Positions 33,683 through 44,476 of a stretch of DNA of 64,000 nt are shown piece after piece. Made by a program: the position numbers and the translations under genes. The stretch is from Protula sp. h YS-2021 (taxonomy: Eukaryota > Annelida > Polychaeta > Sabellida > Serpulidae). Position 1 is the first letter of the stretch. Each line of letters starts with the position of its first letter. A model generated the notes under the pieces. It was not told the origin of the DNA. It was given only the letters and a program-made list of their open reading frames with translations, and searched no databases. The stretch spans positions 88,867,720-88,931,719 of the forward strand of contig OX457027.1 in assembly GCA_949752745.1 (NCBI GenBank), given 5' to 3'.

Positions 33683-33808
33683 CTGCAGTGCTTCACCCCA
33701 GTTGTTACACTGTGTGTAATAATATCCATCACACCCTGTAGCTGTTTAGAAGTATGACGCCATAAACCACATGGTGGCTCCAACGAGCCAGCCCAGCACT
33801 ACAACCAC
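33683..33808 (-). pseudogene. copy 2 exon with premature TAA
   Basis: Acceptor CTTGCAG, donor CAG|GTGACA; 42 codons, phase 0 at both ends. Reads VVVVLGWLVGATMWFMASYF, stop, then TATGCDGYYYTQCNNWGEAL. A second frame in the same exon has VVYGV, a motif common at this point in the family, so there may be a pair of small compensating indels. Confidence 0.65.
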
Positions 33809-33829
33809 CTGCAAGAAAGACGTTATGCT

Positions 33830-34960
33830 GACAAGGGTTTATTAGATCAACCGCTAGCCTAAATGGCATGCTTTGAATGACTTCAATTAACGATTTCCGA
33901 AATACTGTGCCTTTACTTAGAGGTTATAAGTTTTGTGTTATAGTTTATAGGGCCATAGGTTTTTGGCTATAGGTTAGTGATTTGGATGTTGTCCGTCTAT
34001 CGCCCCCCTTTTGGGTCCACACTGATAATCCATTTACTGTGATATTTCACATACAGATGACATATCATAGTGGGTAAGTGCACGTCATTTTAATTTTGAT
34101 CTTGACTCAATCTGAAAGTCACGCTGACCACCAGATTGGATTTTCACCTACACCACTTCCTTGTTAAGCCGACAACAATACAATCGATCATTTTAAATTT
34201 TTAGATACGACGTAACCACTTCAAAAGGCATTATAGGGATGGATCTTTGGATAGGTAGAAAATTCTAAATTTAATTTTTTCCCCCAAATTCTCTTTAACA
34301 CATGAGAAACAGGTTTTCGAATCATGGCTGGCTTCGGGGTGAACAAGAAAATTCAAGATGGCCACCTGTTGCAATGGTCTATTAACTTGACAATATTTAA
34401 CATGTCATTACAAACAAAGGCTAGGAATTAAAATGCTTACACGGATACAGATTTCCTGCCAGCTGCCATCTTTGGTTTTCTCTCACAATTTCTTGAAAAC
34501 GTGAGGTACTCGTAAACAGCTTAATAACAAACCTTAGACACAAGTTAACCAATTACCAATCGTGCTTGGGACTTAATTTTGGGTATGGGTGGAGAAAATT
34601 TAAAAGGAGCACCAGCAGCTATTAACTTTTGGCCCATCATGAACAAAGTTGAGACATGACCTACTTAAAAAGCACACTCGAATTTGATTTTAGATTAGGT
34701 CGGAACAACTAAAATGACCGCCATCTTGCATTTAATCCTGACTTTCTTGTAAACATGATAACACAAAACTTGTAATTTGGGACCAAAGTTGTAATTACAG
34801 TCATCGAAACAACAATACTTCCTCATTCTATTGCTCCACTTCCGTTTCCAAGGTCTTATAGTCCTCTGCAATCCGAGTCTAGTCCAGTTCGAGGCTGTGC
34901 GCTCGATTATTCTTTATTTCAATGGATTTTAGTAATAATAAAGGTAGAGACATAACGGAG
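33830..34960. other. intron of NRF-6-like copy 2, no gene recognised
   Basis: Left part of the 6.5 kb intron between exons 40329-40476 and 33683-33808. No open frame with a recognisable domain before the Mutator-like unit begins. Confidence 0.4.
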
Positions 34961-34975
34961 ATACATCTAAACTAG

Positions 34976-35070
34976 GGGAACGGAACAATTTTCCCCAGAC
35001 AATCCCCCTCCCAGTCAACTCCCCCCCCCCCCGTAAGACAATTTCCTCCAAGGACTATTTCGCCCAATTC
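34976..35070. repeat. left terminal inverted repeat of the Mutator-like unit
   Basis: Pairs with 39079-39173. C-rich, with AGTCAACTCC and long C run where the right end has repeated AATTGTTCGGGGG units. Confidence 0.75.
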
Positions 35071-35095
35071 ATTTTTATTTTTCTTATTTTTTCCT

Positions 35096-35756
35096 TTGCA
35101 TTTTTTCAAAGATGTTGCTTTGCCTTTTATGTACTCAGTTGCAAATTACGCGCTGCTGCCCAACAAGACAAGGGAGACGTATGGTCGTCTACTGGCTGCG
35201 CTGAAAGACCTCCGGCCACACATCACTCTAACCGCTGCTATGGTCGACTTCGAAGCTGGAGCCACAGCCGCAATCAAAGAGCCGTTTCCTGGGGTTGAAG
35301 TGAAGGGATGTTTTATTATCTATCCCAGAACATTTTCAGAAAGGTGCAGCGTGAGGGGCTCCAGGACAACTATAACCGAGACCAGGAGTTTGCCCTCGAA
35401 ATCCAGGGCCTTGCACGATGGCGTCTGTCCCCAAGCAGCTGGTCGTTGACGCCTTTGAGATGTTACATCTTAGCGAAGAGGCAACTCCTATTACAGCCTA
35501 CTTTAATGATGCGTACATCGGTCGGGTCAGCCGTAATGTTCGCGGTGCATTCAAGTTCCAGCACGAGCTGCGGAATATGCACCCTCGCACTGAAGCCGAC
35601 CTGCCGCGCACGAACAATAACGCAGAAGGCCTCCACATGAAAATGCTCGCGGCGATGACGTCATACCATCCGACCTTATGGCGCTTCCAGGATGTATTAA
35701 AAAGGCAACACAGCCTGACCACCGTCGTCTTCGGTCAAATTATGGGTGGCCACTAG
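35096..35756 (+). pseudogene. Mutator-like (MULE) transposase fragment, two frameshifts
   Basis: Three overlapping open frames give one family pattern. 35096-35310 has PFMYSVANYALLPNKTRETY and ITLTAAMVDFEAGATAAIKE (catalytic Asp in VDFE); 35308-35420 has LSQNIFRKVQREGLQDNYNR (the FHxxQ...RKVQ..GL region); 35418-35756 has TAYFNDAYIGRVSRNVRGAF and RTNNNAEGLHMKMLA (the TNN..EG.H block with the last acidic residue). This is the central DDE core of MULE transposases seen in animals. The N-terminal DNA-binding part is missing, and two frame changes make it inactive. Confidence 0.8.
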
Positions 35757-36021
35757 CCCGAGCCACCACGCCGCCAGTACGCCGACTCTGCACAGCGCAT
35801 TCGTCACATAGTCCGCGACTTCGATAACCGACAGATTGTTGGCTATTTGCTTGGAATTGCCCAAAACATCAGGTTTTAAAAGACAGAAAAGCAGAAAAGA
35901 CTTTCATTCAAAACAGAAGAATTTCGCACTTTTGATTTTAATGTATTTTACAAATAAAGAAATGACAAATACCTGGTTGTTTTATTCTTGTTCTGGCATT
36001 CAAAGTAAAATAAAACTAATA

Positions 36022-36092
36022 AGTTAGCGGGAGGGGGAATAGTCCGCGGGGGAATTGTCCTACGGGGGGAATTGTTCGGGGAAAATGTCGGG
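36022..36092 (+). repeat. internal partial copy of the Mutator-like right end
   Basis: AATAAGTTAGCGGGAGGG, TAGTCC, AATTGTCCTACGGGGGG and AATTGTTCGGGG match 39069-39150. The copy breaks off before the terminal AACAATCTCCCC. It lies exactly where the MULE relic ends and the DIRS-like part begins. Confidence 0.7.
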
Positions 36093-36282
36093 GGGTCTAA
36101 TTCGAAAAGAAACACACCCGAAAATACTACGCTCCCGCAGTGGATCCAAGATATACTGGTAGAAAGGAGCGAATTGGCAATTTTTGCAGCCATCAAATCT
36201 TACGCTTATCCTATCCGTTTATCCTATCGCCCAAGTTATGCGTTTTGACTACGAGTACAGGACAAAGGTTTTTTAAGGTGAC

Positions 36283-36537
36283 TTGCATTGGGGTGATCCG
36301 GACTCAGAGCTTATGAACTTCTGTATTTTTACATATTTTCTGAACACCCCTGCAAACTCAATGGATAAACCAACACGCAACCAGCGTAAACGAGATCACA
36401 TGCCATACAAACTTTCATCCGATAAGGAAATTTGTCGTAATTTCAACTCGCTGAAGGGCTGTGATCGAGTCAGATGCCGCTTCGCCCACGTGTGCAGAAC
36501 ATGTTACAAAACCCACCCAGTGCACAAACATGAATGA
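36283..36537 (+). pseudogene. DIRS-like Gag fragment with CCCH-type zinc finger
   Basis: 84 codons ending in ICRNFNSLKGCDRVRCRFAH, then VCRTCYKTHPVHKH, a Cys/His cluster (C-x8-C-x5-C-x3-H) of the type found in DIRS-like Gag proteins. A FDYEYRTKVF-stop-GDLHWGDPDSEL stretch just upstream is the remnant of the preceding Gag part. Confidence 0.55.
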
Positions 36538-36552
36538 AATAGAGTACCTCCA

Positions 36553-37426
36553 TTGGCTGCAAAAGTAGATAACTGGAAACGACTCCTGGAAAACGACGAG
36601 GACTATGATTTCCTGATAAATGGCATAAGTAACGGTTTCGCTACGTCAGATAAACACACTTTTGTGTCAGTCGATACGGCAGTATCTATGGTCAGTGAGG
36701 GAACATTTATGAGTAAGGTGTACTTAAAATCAGCGTATAGAGCAAGCGCTCACAAGCGCTCACAGACTTTTGCTGGGCTGAAGTGGCGCTTTACGGTGGA
36801 CACGCGTGACACCTTTTAGTAGATACCCGTCTTCCTTTCGGCGCTTCACTTAGTGTAGGGATCTTTCACCGCTTGACACAAAGCGTGTGCCGGATTTTAC
36901 ACCGCATGGGAATCGACGCTATAATCTGCTTTATTGATGATTCTTTATCAGTGCCAGCACTTACTGATACACGTTCTTGTATCACTCGGATTCGCAATTA
37001 ACTGGGAAAAATGCATATCGCCCACCAAGCCTCCCTTTTCTTGGTGTCCGTATCGACACGTCAGAGGGGACCCTCTCTATCACACAGGACAAGCTCAATG
37101 ACGGCAGTAACAGCCTCACGTCGTGGCAGACGGGGAAAGCACAAGCAAGCAAACGCGAGATACAGTCCCTAGTAGGCAAAGTAAATTGGATTGCTCGGGT
37201 TATTTACGCTCTCATGCCATACTTGCGTCGTCTCATCGACAGAATTTCTCAACTCAAATGCCCCAGCCATCGCACCCGCCTCACAGTGGATCTCCACTCA
37301 ATCGACAGCCAGTTCAATAGCACATCCCTCTTTTTAGACAGAGAGGCGCCCGAATTTGCAGACATAGTAACGGATTCAACCATAACAACCGAGTCATGGC
37401 CTGGTTCTATATTCACTGGACGTTAG
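36553..37426 (+). pseudogene. DIRS-like reverse transcriptase fragment
   Basis: Frame 1 (36553-36819): ISNGFATSDKHTF, then MSKVYLKSAYR, replacing the usual KxDLKxAYR block. Between 36820 and 36980 another frame reads RLPFGASLS..IFHRLTQSV and CFIDDSLS (the YxDD position as FIDD). Frame 3 (36977-37426): PPSLPFLGVRIDTSEGTLSI and LVGKVNWIARVI, the thumb and connection. Not functional. Confidence 0.7.
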
Positions 37427-37755
37427 ATGCACCGTGTTTCGCTCAAAGTCATATCAATAGCGAGGAACTAGCGGCAATTCACATTGCTATACAGCGCTGG
37501 TCATACATCTGGAAAAATGGAAAAGTTATCGTGCGTACGGATAATACAGCAGCCCTGCATGCCGTGAATAGAGGTTCAATCTGTAATGTGTGGGCATCGG
37601 ACATCTTACGATCCATACGCGTAACGTGTGCTTATCGCAATCTCCGTTTAATAGCTGTCTATATAAACACTAAATCAAACTTACTGGCCGATAGTTTAAG
37701 CCGCTTTGATCATCTCCCCAGGGCGACATACGCTTTAGCTCGTATTACCTTTTAG
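37396..37755 (+). CDS. DIRS-like RNase H domain
   Basis: 119 codons with HINSEELAAIHIAIQRW (catalytic Glu), VIVRTDNTAALHAVNRGS (catalytic Asp) and VYINTKSNLLADSLSRF (final catalytic Asp). The order and spacing are those of the RNase H in DIRS/Ngaro elements. Open within itself but out of frame with the RT part. Confidence 0.75.
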   Translation: MAWFYIHWTLDAPCFAQSHINSEELAAIHIAIQRWSYIWKNGKVIVRTDNTAALHAVNRGSICNVWASDILRSIRVTCAYRNLRLIAVYINTKSNLLADSLSRFDHLPRATYALARITF

Positions 37756-37805
37756 GCACCTGCGTTACACATGTCACAGAAGGCAGTCCGTTTTCTTTCA
37801 CAGCA

Positions 37806-38802
37806 ATGGTTCAGCAAGAGCAGCAATTGGACATTGAATGGACAGCATACAAGCGGGCGACGATAGCCCCGAATACGCGCACTGCTTACTCTATTCACGT
37901 ACGGACATACTTAAGTTTCTGCCACAGCTTCGGATATACAGCGGTCCCCGCTTCCCCCATAATACTGTGTCGCTGCACAGCTTACCTCGCTCGTACACAC
38001 TCCGCTTCGTTGGTTTACTGCTTTATGGCAGGCATCCGTCATATGCACCTCGAACTGAACTACAGCTCACCCACGGACGACTACCATTTAGGAACTGTGC
38101 TCAAGGGGATCGACACAACGAAAGTAGTCGTACCAAAGCAGAAGTTACCAATTACATTGGATATACTTAGTGCTGTATACAAATACTTGGATACTAGTGA
38201 TGGATATCAGCTCTGTTTCTGGACAGCTTGCCTAGTGGGGTTTTTCACCTTCGGCAGGAAATCAACCCTTCTAACGAAAACGCTGACCTCTCACTCATGC
38301 CGAAAGGATCTGTGCTGTCGCTACTTTTCCTTTGACGGCCACACCGCGACGCTCCGGGTCAAACACACAAAAACTCCGCAGGATTTCAAAGGTGAACTGC
38401 TTATCCCACTACCAACGATAGAAGACTCTTATTTGTGCCCGGTGACAGCACTCTTTCGACTGATACTTCACACCAACCAACCACATGCAGCCCCCCCAAG
38501 TGTCTTATAGTGTGGGCGAAAACTCAGTGCCTCTCACCTACTCCGCTTTTCAATGCACCCTATCGGATCTACTTGGAAAGGCCGGTTGTAACCCCAGAGA
38601 CTACAGTAGTCATTCCCTGAGAGGTGGTGCCTCGTTTGCACTTGCATGCGGGTTACCAACCGAGGTCATCAAGGCACAAGGTGACTGGAAGTCAAACGCG
38701 TACGAAAAGTACACTAACGCCTTGCTGGAACTACGCCTGAAATGCGCACGTATTTGGGCGGAAAATGTGGAAGCAAGCCTTGCAAACCATCTTTCAGTTT
38801 AA
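37806..38802 (+). pseudogene. tyrosine recombinase of the DIRS-like element, one frameshift
   Basis: N-terminal core-binding region: WTAYKRATIAPNTRTAYSIH and YLSFCHSFGYTAVPAS. Middle: FWTACLVGFFTFGRKST, where the first catalytic Arg would be. After a frame change at about 38490-38510: SSHSLRGGASFALACGL with the His-x-x-Arg pair, QGDWKSNAYEKY with the catalytic Tyr region. The family has HSLRRGGA; here one Arg is lost but H-x-x-R stays. Recombinases of this type integrate circular DNA copies without target duplication. Confidence 0.78.
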
Positions 38803-39068
38803 AAAATAGGTCCTACTCGTCATTACGATACAGCTATCTACATTTGGCCTTTGGAGGATAACTTAGTTTATTGTGCGATTTGTCACAGTTGTTGTTTTAA
38901 ATGTCTTAAGGTTAAGGTCACAAAGCTAGCGACGAAGGGCGCCGCACCTTTGGCAATAAACTTGTGATTTCCAAAACGGCCGTGTTAGTTTATTTGTGTT
39001 GCACCTTCCAAGCTGAACACAAATTCAGTGACAAAAATAGTGACAACTTTGACTTTACACAGCATAAT

Positions 39069-39173
39069 AATAAGTTAGCGGGAGGGAGAATAGTCCTCGG
39101 GGAAATTGTCCTACGGGGGGAATTGTTCGGGGGAATTGTTCGGGGGAATTGTCGGGGAGATTGTTCTGGACCC
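39069..39173. repeat. right terminal inverted repeat of the Mutator-like unit
   Basis: Contains GGGGGAATTGTTC two to three times, then GGGGAGATTGTTCTGGACCC directly before the 9-bp target duplication. Confidence 0.75.
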
Positions 39174-40328
39174 CTAAACTAGATATCGCAATTCGATACG
39201 TTGGTTTCACTTGCAAAATCTGTGTCCCCATTTTAAACGTGACCTATTCATTTCTAATTTTGGGGTTTAAAATTTGCATATATTTCACAGGGTTTTGCGG
39301 TCACATATAAAAGCGTGTTTTAACCTTATCCTTAACTTTTGCCCTCTATCTTTTTACTTGCCCAGGTGTCTTCTAAAACATTTTATCTACACAAGCAGTC
39401 CGTGAACTGTAATCCCGACTTTAAACGCTGCACTTACAACTCGGGGAACCACTTGGTATCATGTGAGCTACCATGAGTATACGAAAAAAACAGAGAGGGG
39501 AGAGGAGGGCAATTCTGAGGTCAAACGATGTCCACGCAGAGTGCCAATTTTGTATTAAAATGAAGTAATTTTCATTCAGTTCTCTGATCGGAAAAGGTGG
39601 GAATCTCACAGAACTGTACTCAGCTTTTGGTTAAAAAGAGGGTAACCACATCAACCTAAGAACGTTGTATTTAGGGGTCGTTTCAAAAAAGTGACTGGCA
39701 TGCATGGGCATCCACGTGGTCTATGAGAGGCTCCTGGGACTTACTAGTGTGCTGGACATGGCGAGATAAGCCGCCTGTTTCTAAAAAGTGACGTATAAGG
39801 AGACAGGTTATTATGGCCTTTGTGATTTTGGAAGTGTTCTGGGTTTTAGCAACCACAAAGCTAACAGACGTTAATGGTTTTGTTCACCAATTATTCTAGG
39901 TATACTTAGTCATGGACTCTCGGTATGTAGATCGCCTCGGAACAGGGCGAGGTTTTAACTATGGGATCCCGAGACAATCATGATTCCCCCTTCCAAGACT
40001 TTATGCCGATCCCTAGTCAATACTCAGAGGTGCAAATGTTAAATACCCCATCAAAATTCCCTAAAAAAACTAATATTTTAAGCCGCAGTTTTCACAAAAG
40101 TTAACTGTGCAGCACACAAGGAAAATCTGCTGATTTATCTAAACTGTATCAACAACATATTAAAATACAATAACACAAATTAAAATCTATTAACTTTCAA
40201 AAGTTCTGTTGCCTACAGGAGCACTTAACGGAATCTGTTAACTGTACAGTTAACTTTTGTGAATCCGTACCTAGTTCTCTATCGAACAGGATCTGGTTTA
40301 AACAATAACATGTAAATTTTATAGATAC

Positions 40329-40476
40329 CTTTGACATTTTAATCTTTCCGCCGGTTTTGCAAAAGAAGTAGCCGAGCAGTATACCCATGAAATAGACTTG
40401 GCAGCGGGTTCACGGCTTGATGTGGATGTCGTCATACTCGCTGATTGGGTCTTCTCGGTCAGGTGACTGCGTAAGG
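40329..40476 (-). pseudogene. copy 2 exon with premature TGA
   Basis: Acceptor ACACAG, donor AAG|GTATCT. Reads DPISEYDDIHIKP-stop-TRCQVYFMGILLGYF. Family members have a Trp or other residue where the stop is (KPWxR). TGA for TGG is a single G-to-A change. The rest of the exon is in frame and its phases match the neighbours. Confidence 0.75.
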
Positions 40477-40539
40477 CTGTGTAAAACAGCAATAAGCCTT
40501 AATACTTTTGATTCATTTTGGAGTTTATTTTCCACACTC

Positions 40540-40715
40540 AGAGATAGGAACACTGAGGTTGGAGCTACCTTTAGAGCTAATGAACACTATAGATTTTAGT
40601 TAACTTCAGAGCTAAAGAACAGTGGAGATTGGAGTTAACTTCAGAGCTTAGGAACAGTGGAGACTGGAGTTAACTTCAGAGCTAAAGAACACTGAAGATT
40701 GGAGTTAACTTTAGA
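40540..40715. repeat. 40-bp tandem repeat, about 4.5 copies
   Basis: Unit TTAACTTCAGAGCTAAAGAA, then CAGTGGAGATTGGAG, with a few changes per copy. It lies in an intron of NRF-6-like copy 2. Confidence 0.8.
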
Positions 40716-43019
40716 GCCAACCATTTGCTCAGATCGCCTGTCAGAGTTAACAAACAGTTGTGTCTATTGGCGGGATTTTTGACAAGCAATGCCCTTGACA
40801 TCGTGGGATATCTTCTTATTACTATGGTGGATAAAAACATAAATGCATGGAAGACCATATTCTATAGATGTTGTAGATACGTCAACCACACAACCAAGCA
40901 GACATTGTGTCAACGGACATGTTGTTCTCTAGCGCCGGTAAATCAAACTTTATTTCGTGTCGTAAAAGTGACGTCTGATCGTGTTGTCCGAACGTCGCAG
41001 AAAACGACGTCATTATGGCGACCTATACGTGAGGTCATTTGGAGGTCCCAAAAGCATCTTGTATATTTTTAGCACAGGATTAAAAGGGGGTAATACTGAA
41101 ATCGTTGCAGCTTTGCTAAAACGACGCCATTAAACGACTAAATACGACGTTTCTTAAGTGAAATCGTAAAGAAATTGCGAAGTCGCTAAAATGATGTTTG
41201 CATTGGATGTTTTCCGGGCGCTTGATATGAAACTTTAAAAAGCAATGGAACATCGTTTTGAAATTGGAAAATGGAACTTGCAAATCCCATTTAAAAGTAA
41301 TGATGCAAGAATGTCGACGTCATGGCGATATCATGTGGGCTCTCTGATGCTGCTTTGATGTCGTAATGAGGTCACAGCTCTGCGAATATCGATGTGACCA
41401 CAGATAACCTATGCACGTTGTGACAAAATGTTTAGTATTTTAACTGAATAGTAAGCGTGTCGAGGCAGGAAATACAAAGCGCTTACTTTGCCTACCAAAT
41501 CACGATATTTGCAATGACGCCAGCGCAGAATCCTCCTATGTTGGCAACAATACCAATGACTTTCCACCTGTGAGAGTGGAAATAACAACAGTAATAAAAC
41601 CAAGTCTTTTTGTCACTCATATGTGCTATAATAGTTTCTCTGCAAAAATGGAAAAAAATGAACATGCATGCATTTTCTATGTTATAGCACACGTATGTTA
41701 AATAAGTATTGCACGTACAGTCCATGACAACTATTTCTTTTGGTTCAGTTTGTACCTGTATAGCAAATATATGAAGGGCGGTGCAATGAGAAAGAGCTGC
41801 ATGTCCACGGCCAAATACCAGGCAATCGAATAACACTGAAACGTAGGCACATTTGTTGTGTGGCAACTGCTAACATGACTTCTTCATAAACATTCAAAAC
41901 TTCTCAATGAAAAGAAATGATATAACTTGTTTATTTAAAATTAAATAAATACTATGTAACTAAGGTACCTTTTTGACGGTAGCATTTAGTTTAAAACTAT
42001 AAAACTTCTGGTATAAAAACATAGCATATGTAAAAATATCCATTTCTGAAACGAAAAGTACAGTATTAAAAGGAACAATCCCAGTAAATTACTGTATCTC
42101 TTTCAGTAGACTCAGCACTATATACAAGCATCACAAAAGACAATTATTTAAGAAAAAGGTTTTTAAACTTTTTGTTGGGAAATATATACTTACCGATGTA
42201 GAACCGTCATAAAATAAATTATTAATGTAAAGAATATTTTTCCACCAGGTTTCTGAGCATGAATCAACGTCAGTATAATAGTCAAGAGCAAACGGTCCAT
42301 GTATGAAGTAATGCTGTAGATTTGTGTATATCATAAGCACGATGAAGTAGACCGGTGTCAGTCTGAAATACCCAAAACATACACTCCTTCCTGTACCAAA
42401 ACACGGATAACACCGGTGGTTTACTTTAGGGAGTCCTCTCAGTCGAATAAGAGCGGAAACATACTGAAATGAGTTTTCTCATTGGTTGGTAGTGATCTTT
42501 TATCGTGGCGATTTATGTAGTTTTGTATGCGTAAACTGTAATATTCTTTTGCAATTATTATATATTTTAGGCCAGTTTTAGCATAAAATAAACTTAACAA
42601 CATATCTCTTTACAGACAAAACACACATTTGCTAATTCCTCCAAACCGGTAAGGAATTAAAGGACTAATGCCCAAAGCCTAATAGCAATGAATTGTTGAG
42701 TCTATCACACAGTGCCTCTCACCCGATCTATTTTTAATATTTAACATACATTGTCGCCTTTAGTATAATTCCGCCAGTAAGTTTTCAAAAGTTTGACCGA
42801 TTTTAAGCAATCATTAACTTCATGCAGGTCTCTATAGTCCTTCAAAACGAACTTTGAATGAGTGCATCAAATCTCTCAGGTATCCATTCGGACGAAACTT
42901 ATTGCGCACCTCCAGTACCGATTGAAATAGTGAAGTACTATGTCATTCGGCTTCAGTTTGCCATTGCATCGCTTTAGCTGTTTCAAAAATGAAAGGGTTA
43001 CCAGGAATGCACTGAAAAA

Positions 43020-44190
43020 AATAAGCGAGATTATTTGGTTTTGATTTTAATTACACCTTTCTATGGGAACTGGTCATTTTCTGGAGCATGGTCGGTGGGT
43101 TGATAAAGAGAGGCATGTGGTAGTTCAGTATCATCACACAGATACTCCAGTTCAATGCATATTACAACTGAACATGACACATAGCTCATATATCTTAACT
43201 CTGGCTGTCAGTTTAAGCACTGTATTAAGCCCAAAATGGCTTAATATTTTCATAGCACAAAAGGTGAAAAGCACAAAATTTTTGTTGTGAGCTGCCTTTT
43301 TCCATTTTTTCAGGTACAGACGGCCTAAGTATCTTAACTGGTATAAAATACTACCATTAAACTCTAATGTTATAATTAATTGATACTTGCTTAACCATTT
43401 CATTTACTGGTTATCTAACCAGACATTTTACTCAAATAGTTCTTTTTTTTCTAACCGAGTGTGGGAAAAATCAAACTGTAGTAAAGTAGTGATTTACCCT
43501 TGTTATATACCTCAAAATAAAGAATGTATCAACGTAGACATTCAGAGTCGTAATGCCTGCTGCGCATGGCTGTAGCCTGGCACCGACATACGCTTGAAAA
43601 TTTTCTAAAAATGTTTACGATAAACTGTGATATAGTTTTGCTATATCGTTTCTAAAATATTGTCAAGTAAAAGGTAGCATTATAGGTATTTAGGAGCAAA
43701 TATTGCATGTTAAATGATTGGTAACAATTTCAAACCAGACAGTTTAGAAAACAATTTTTTGAGGGCTCTATTACTTTGCATTGCAAAAGCATATTTTCTT
43801 GTGTTTTGAAATATGAATATTTTAGCAGTCCGATAAGTTATATTATTTTAATGAAAGAATTCGCTTCAGTTTTTGTATATTAATTTCAGTTTCTAATCAT
43901 TTCACATCGAATTAAAAATAATTAAGGAAGAGGTCATGTGCTGGTAATTTGATGCACTGAGAGAACTTATTATAAAGAAATTTCTTAGATACTAGCAAGT
44001 TCTTCACTTAACGAATAGAGCTTTTAAATCGCGATTTCATAACTATTTCGGTTTTAAATATAGCTTTTATAGCTTTAATATATGTCAAAGAATTGTGTTA
44101 GAAACTGAAATGACGTAAAAAGGCTATTCGTACAGAATGACAAGAGTGATTTGATTAAGAACGGTAATCAGCCTTTGAACTGCTGCAACT
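43020..44190. other. intron region where one acyltransferase exon is expected but not seen
   Basis: Between the VLGHTYG exon (ends 44194) and the AFLVTLSFLKQL exon (starts 43011), family members have an exon with VDTFF..SG. I find none on the minus strand here. It may have been lost or diverged. Confidence 0.4.
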
Positions 44191-44417
44191 TACCTCCTGT
44201 GTAGAGTGTCCCATAGGTGTGGCCTAAGACAACAAAGGCCATGGCAATGATGCGGGTGCCGTTGGGGCAGCGGTAAGCGCCCTCTGGTTGCTTGGACGTC
44301 AAAATCAGCGGCAGGTTCTGATAAAGCGAAAAGCTTAGCAGCAGTCTTTCTGCAATACCTGTTAATGGCATTTCTTCTCATTTTAAATCAATGCACTGTA
44401 GATGTAAGAAAACCGAA

Positions 44418-44418
<1 letters not shown>

Positions 44419-44470
<52 letters not shown>
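44419..44470. repeat. (ATT)n microsatellite
   Basis: Perfect TTA/ATT trinucleotide run of about 17 units. A (TA)n/(TG)n run follows at 44684-44727. Confidence 0.9.

Positions 44471-44476
<6 letters not shown>

Larger units (their letters stand above)
36250..38802 (+). mobile_element. DIRS-like tyrosine-recombinase retroelement, frame-shifted
   Basis: Order Gag zinc finger - RT - RNase H - tyrosine recombinase, as in DIRS/Ngaro elements and unlike Ty3/gypsy (no integrase). Several frame changes: Gag-like at 36283-36537, RT in at least two frames (36553-36819, then up to 37426), RNase H 37396-37755, recombinase in two frames (37806-38510 and 38485-38802). No LTR pair; the only repeats around it are Mutator-like ends. 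AATAAA at about 38955 could end transcription. Confidence 0.75.
34976..39173. mobile_element. Mutator-like unit with 9-bp target duplication, containing MULE and DIRS-like remains
   Basis: Flanked by the perfect 9-bp direct repeat CTAAACTAG (34967-34975 and 39174-39182), the duplication length usual for Mutator-like elements. Ends are inverted repeats: left GGGAACGGAACAATTTTCCC, right (minus strand) GGGTCCAGAACAATCTCCCC, and the similarity continues for about 90 bp (ATAGTCCT, GGGGAAATTGTC, TACGGGGGG). Inside are a frame-shifted MULE transposase (35096-35756), an extra copy of the right end (36022-36092) and a DIRS-like retroelement (36100-39060). Confidence 0.75.

Noticed and set aside
40410..40412. 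Selenocysteine at the TGA in NRF-6-like copy 2
   Set aside because: The family is not a selenoprotein family, the expected residue is not Cys or Sec, and two other lesions exist in the same gene.
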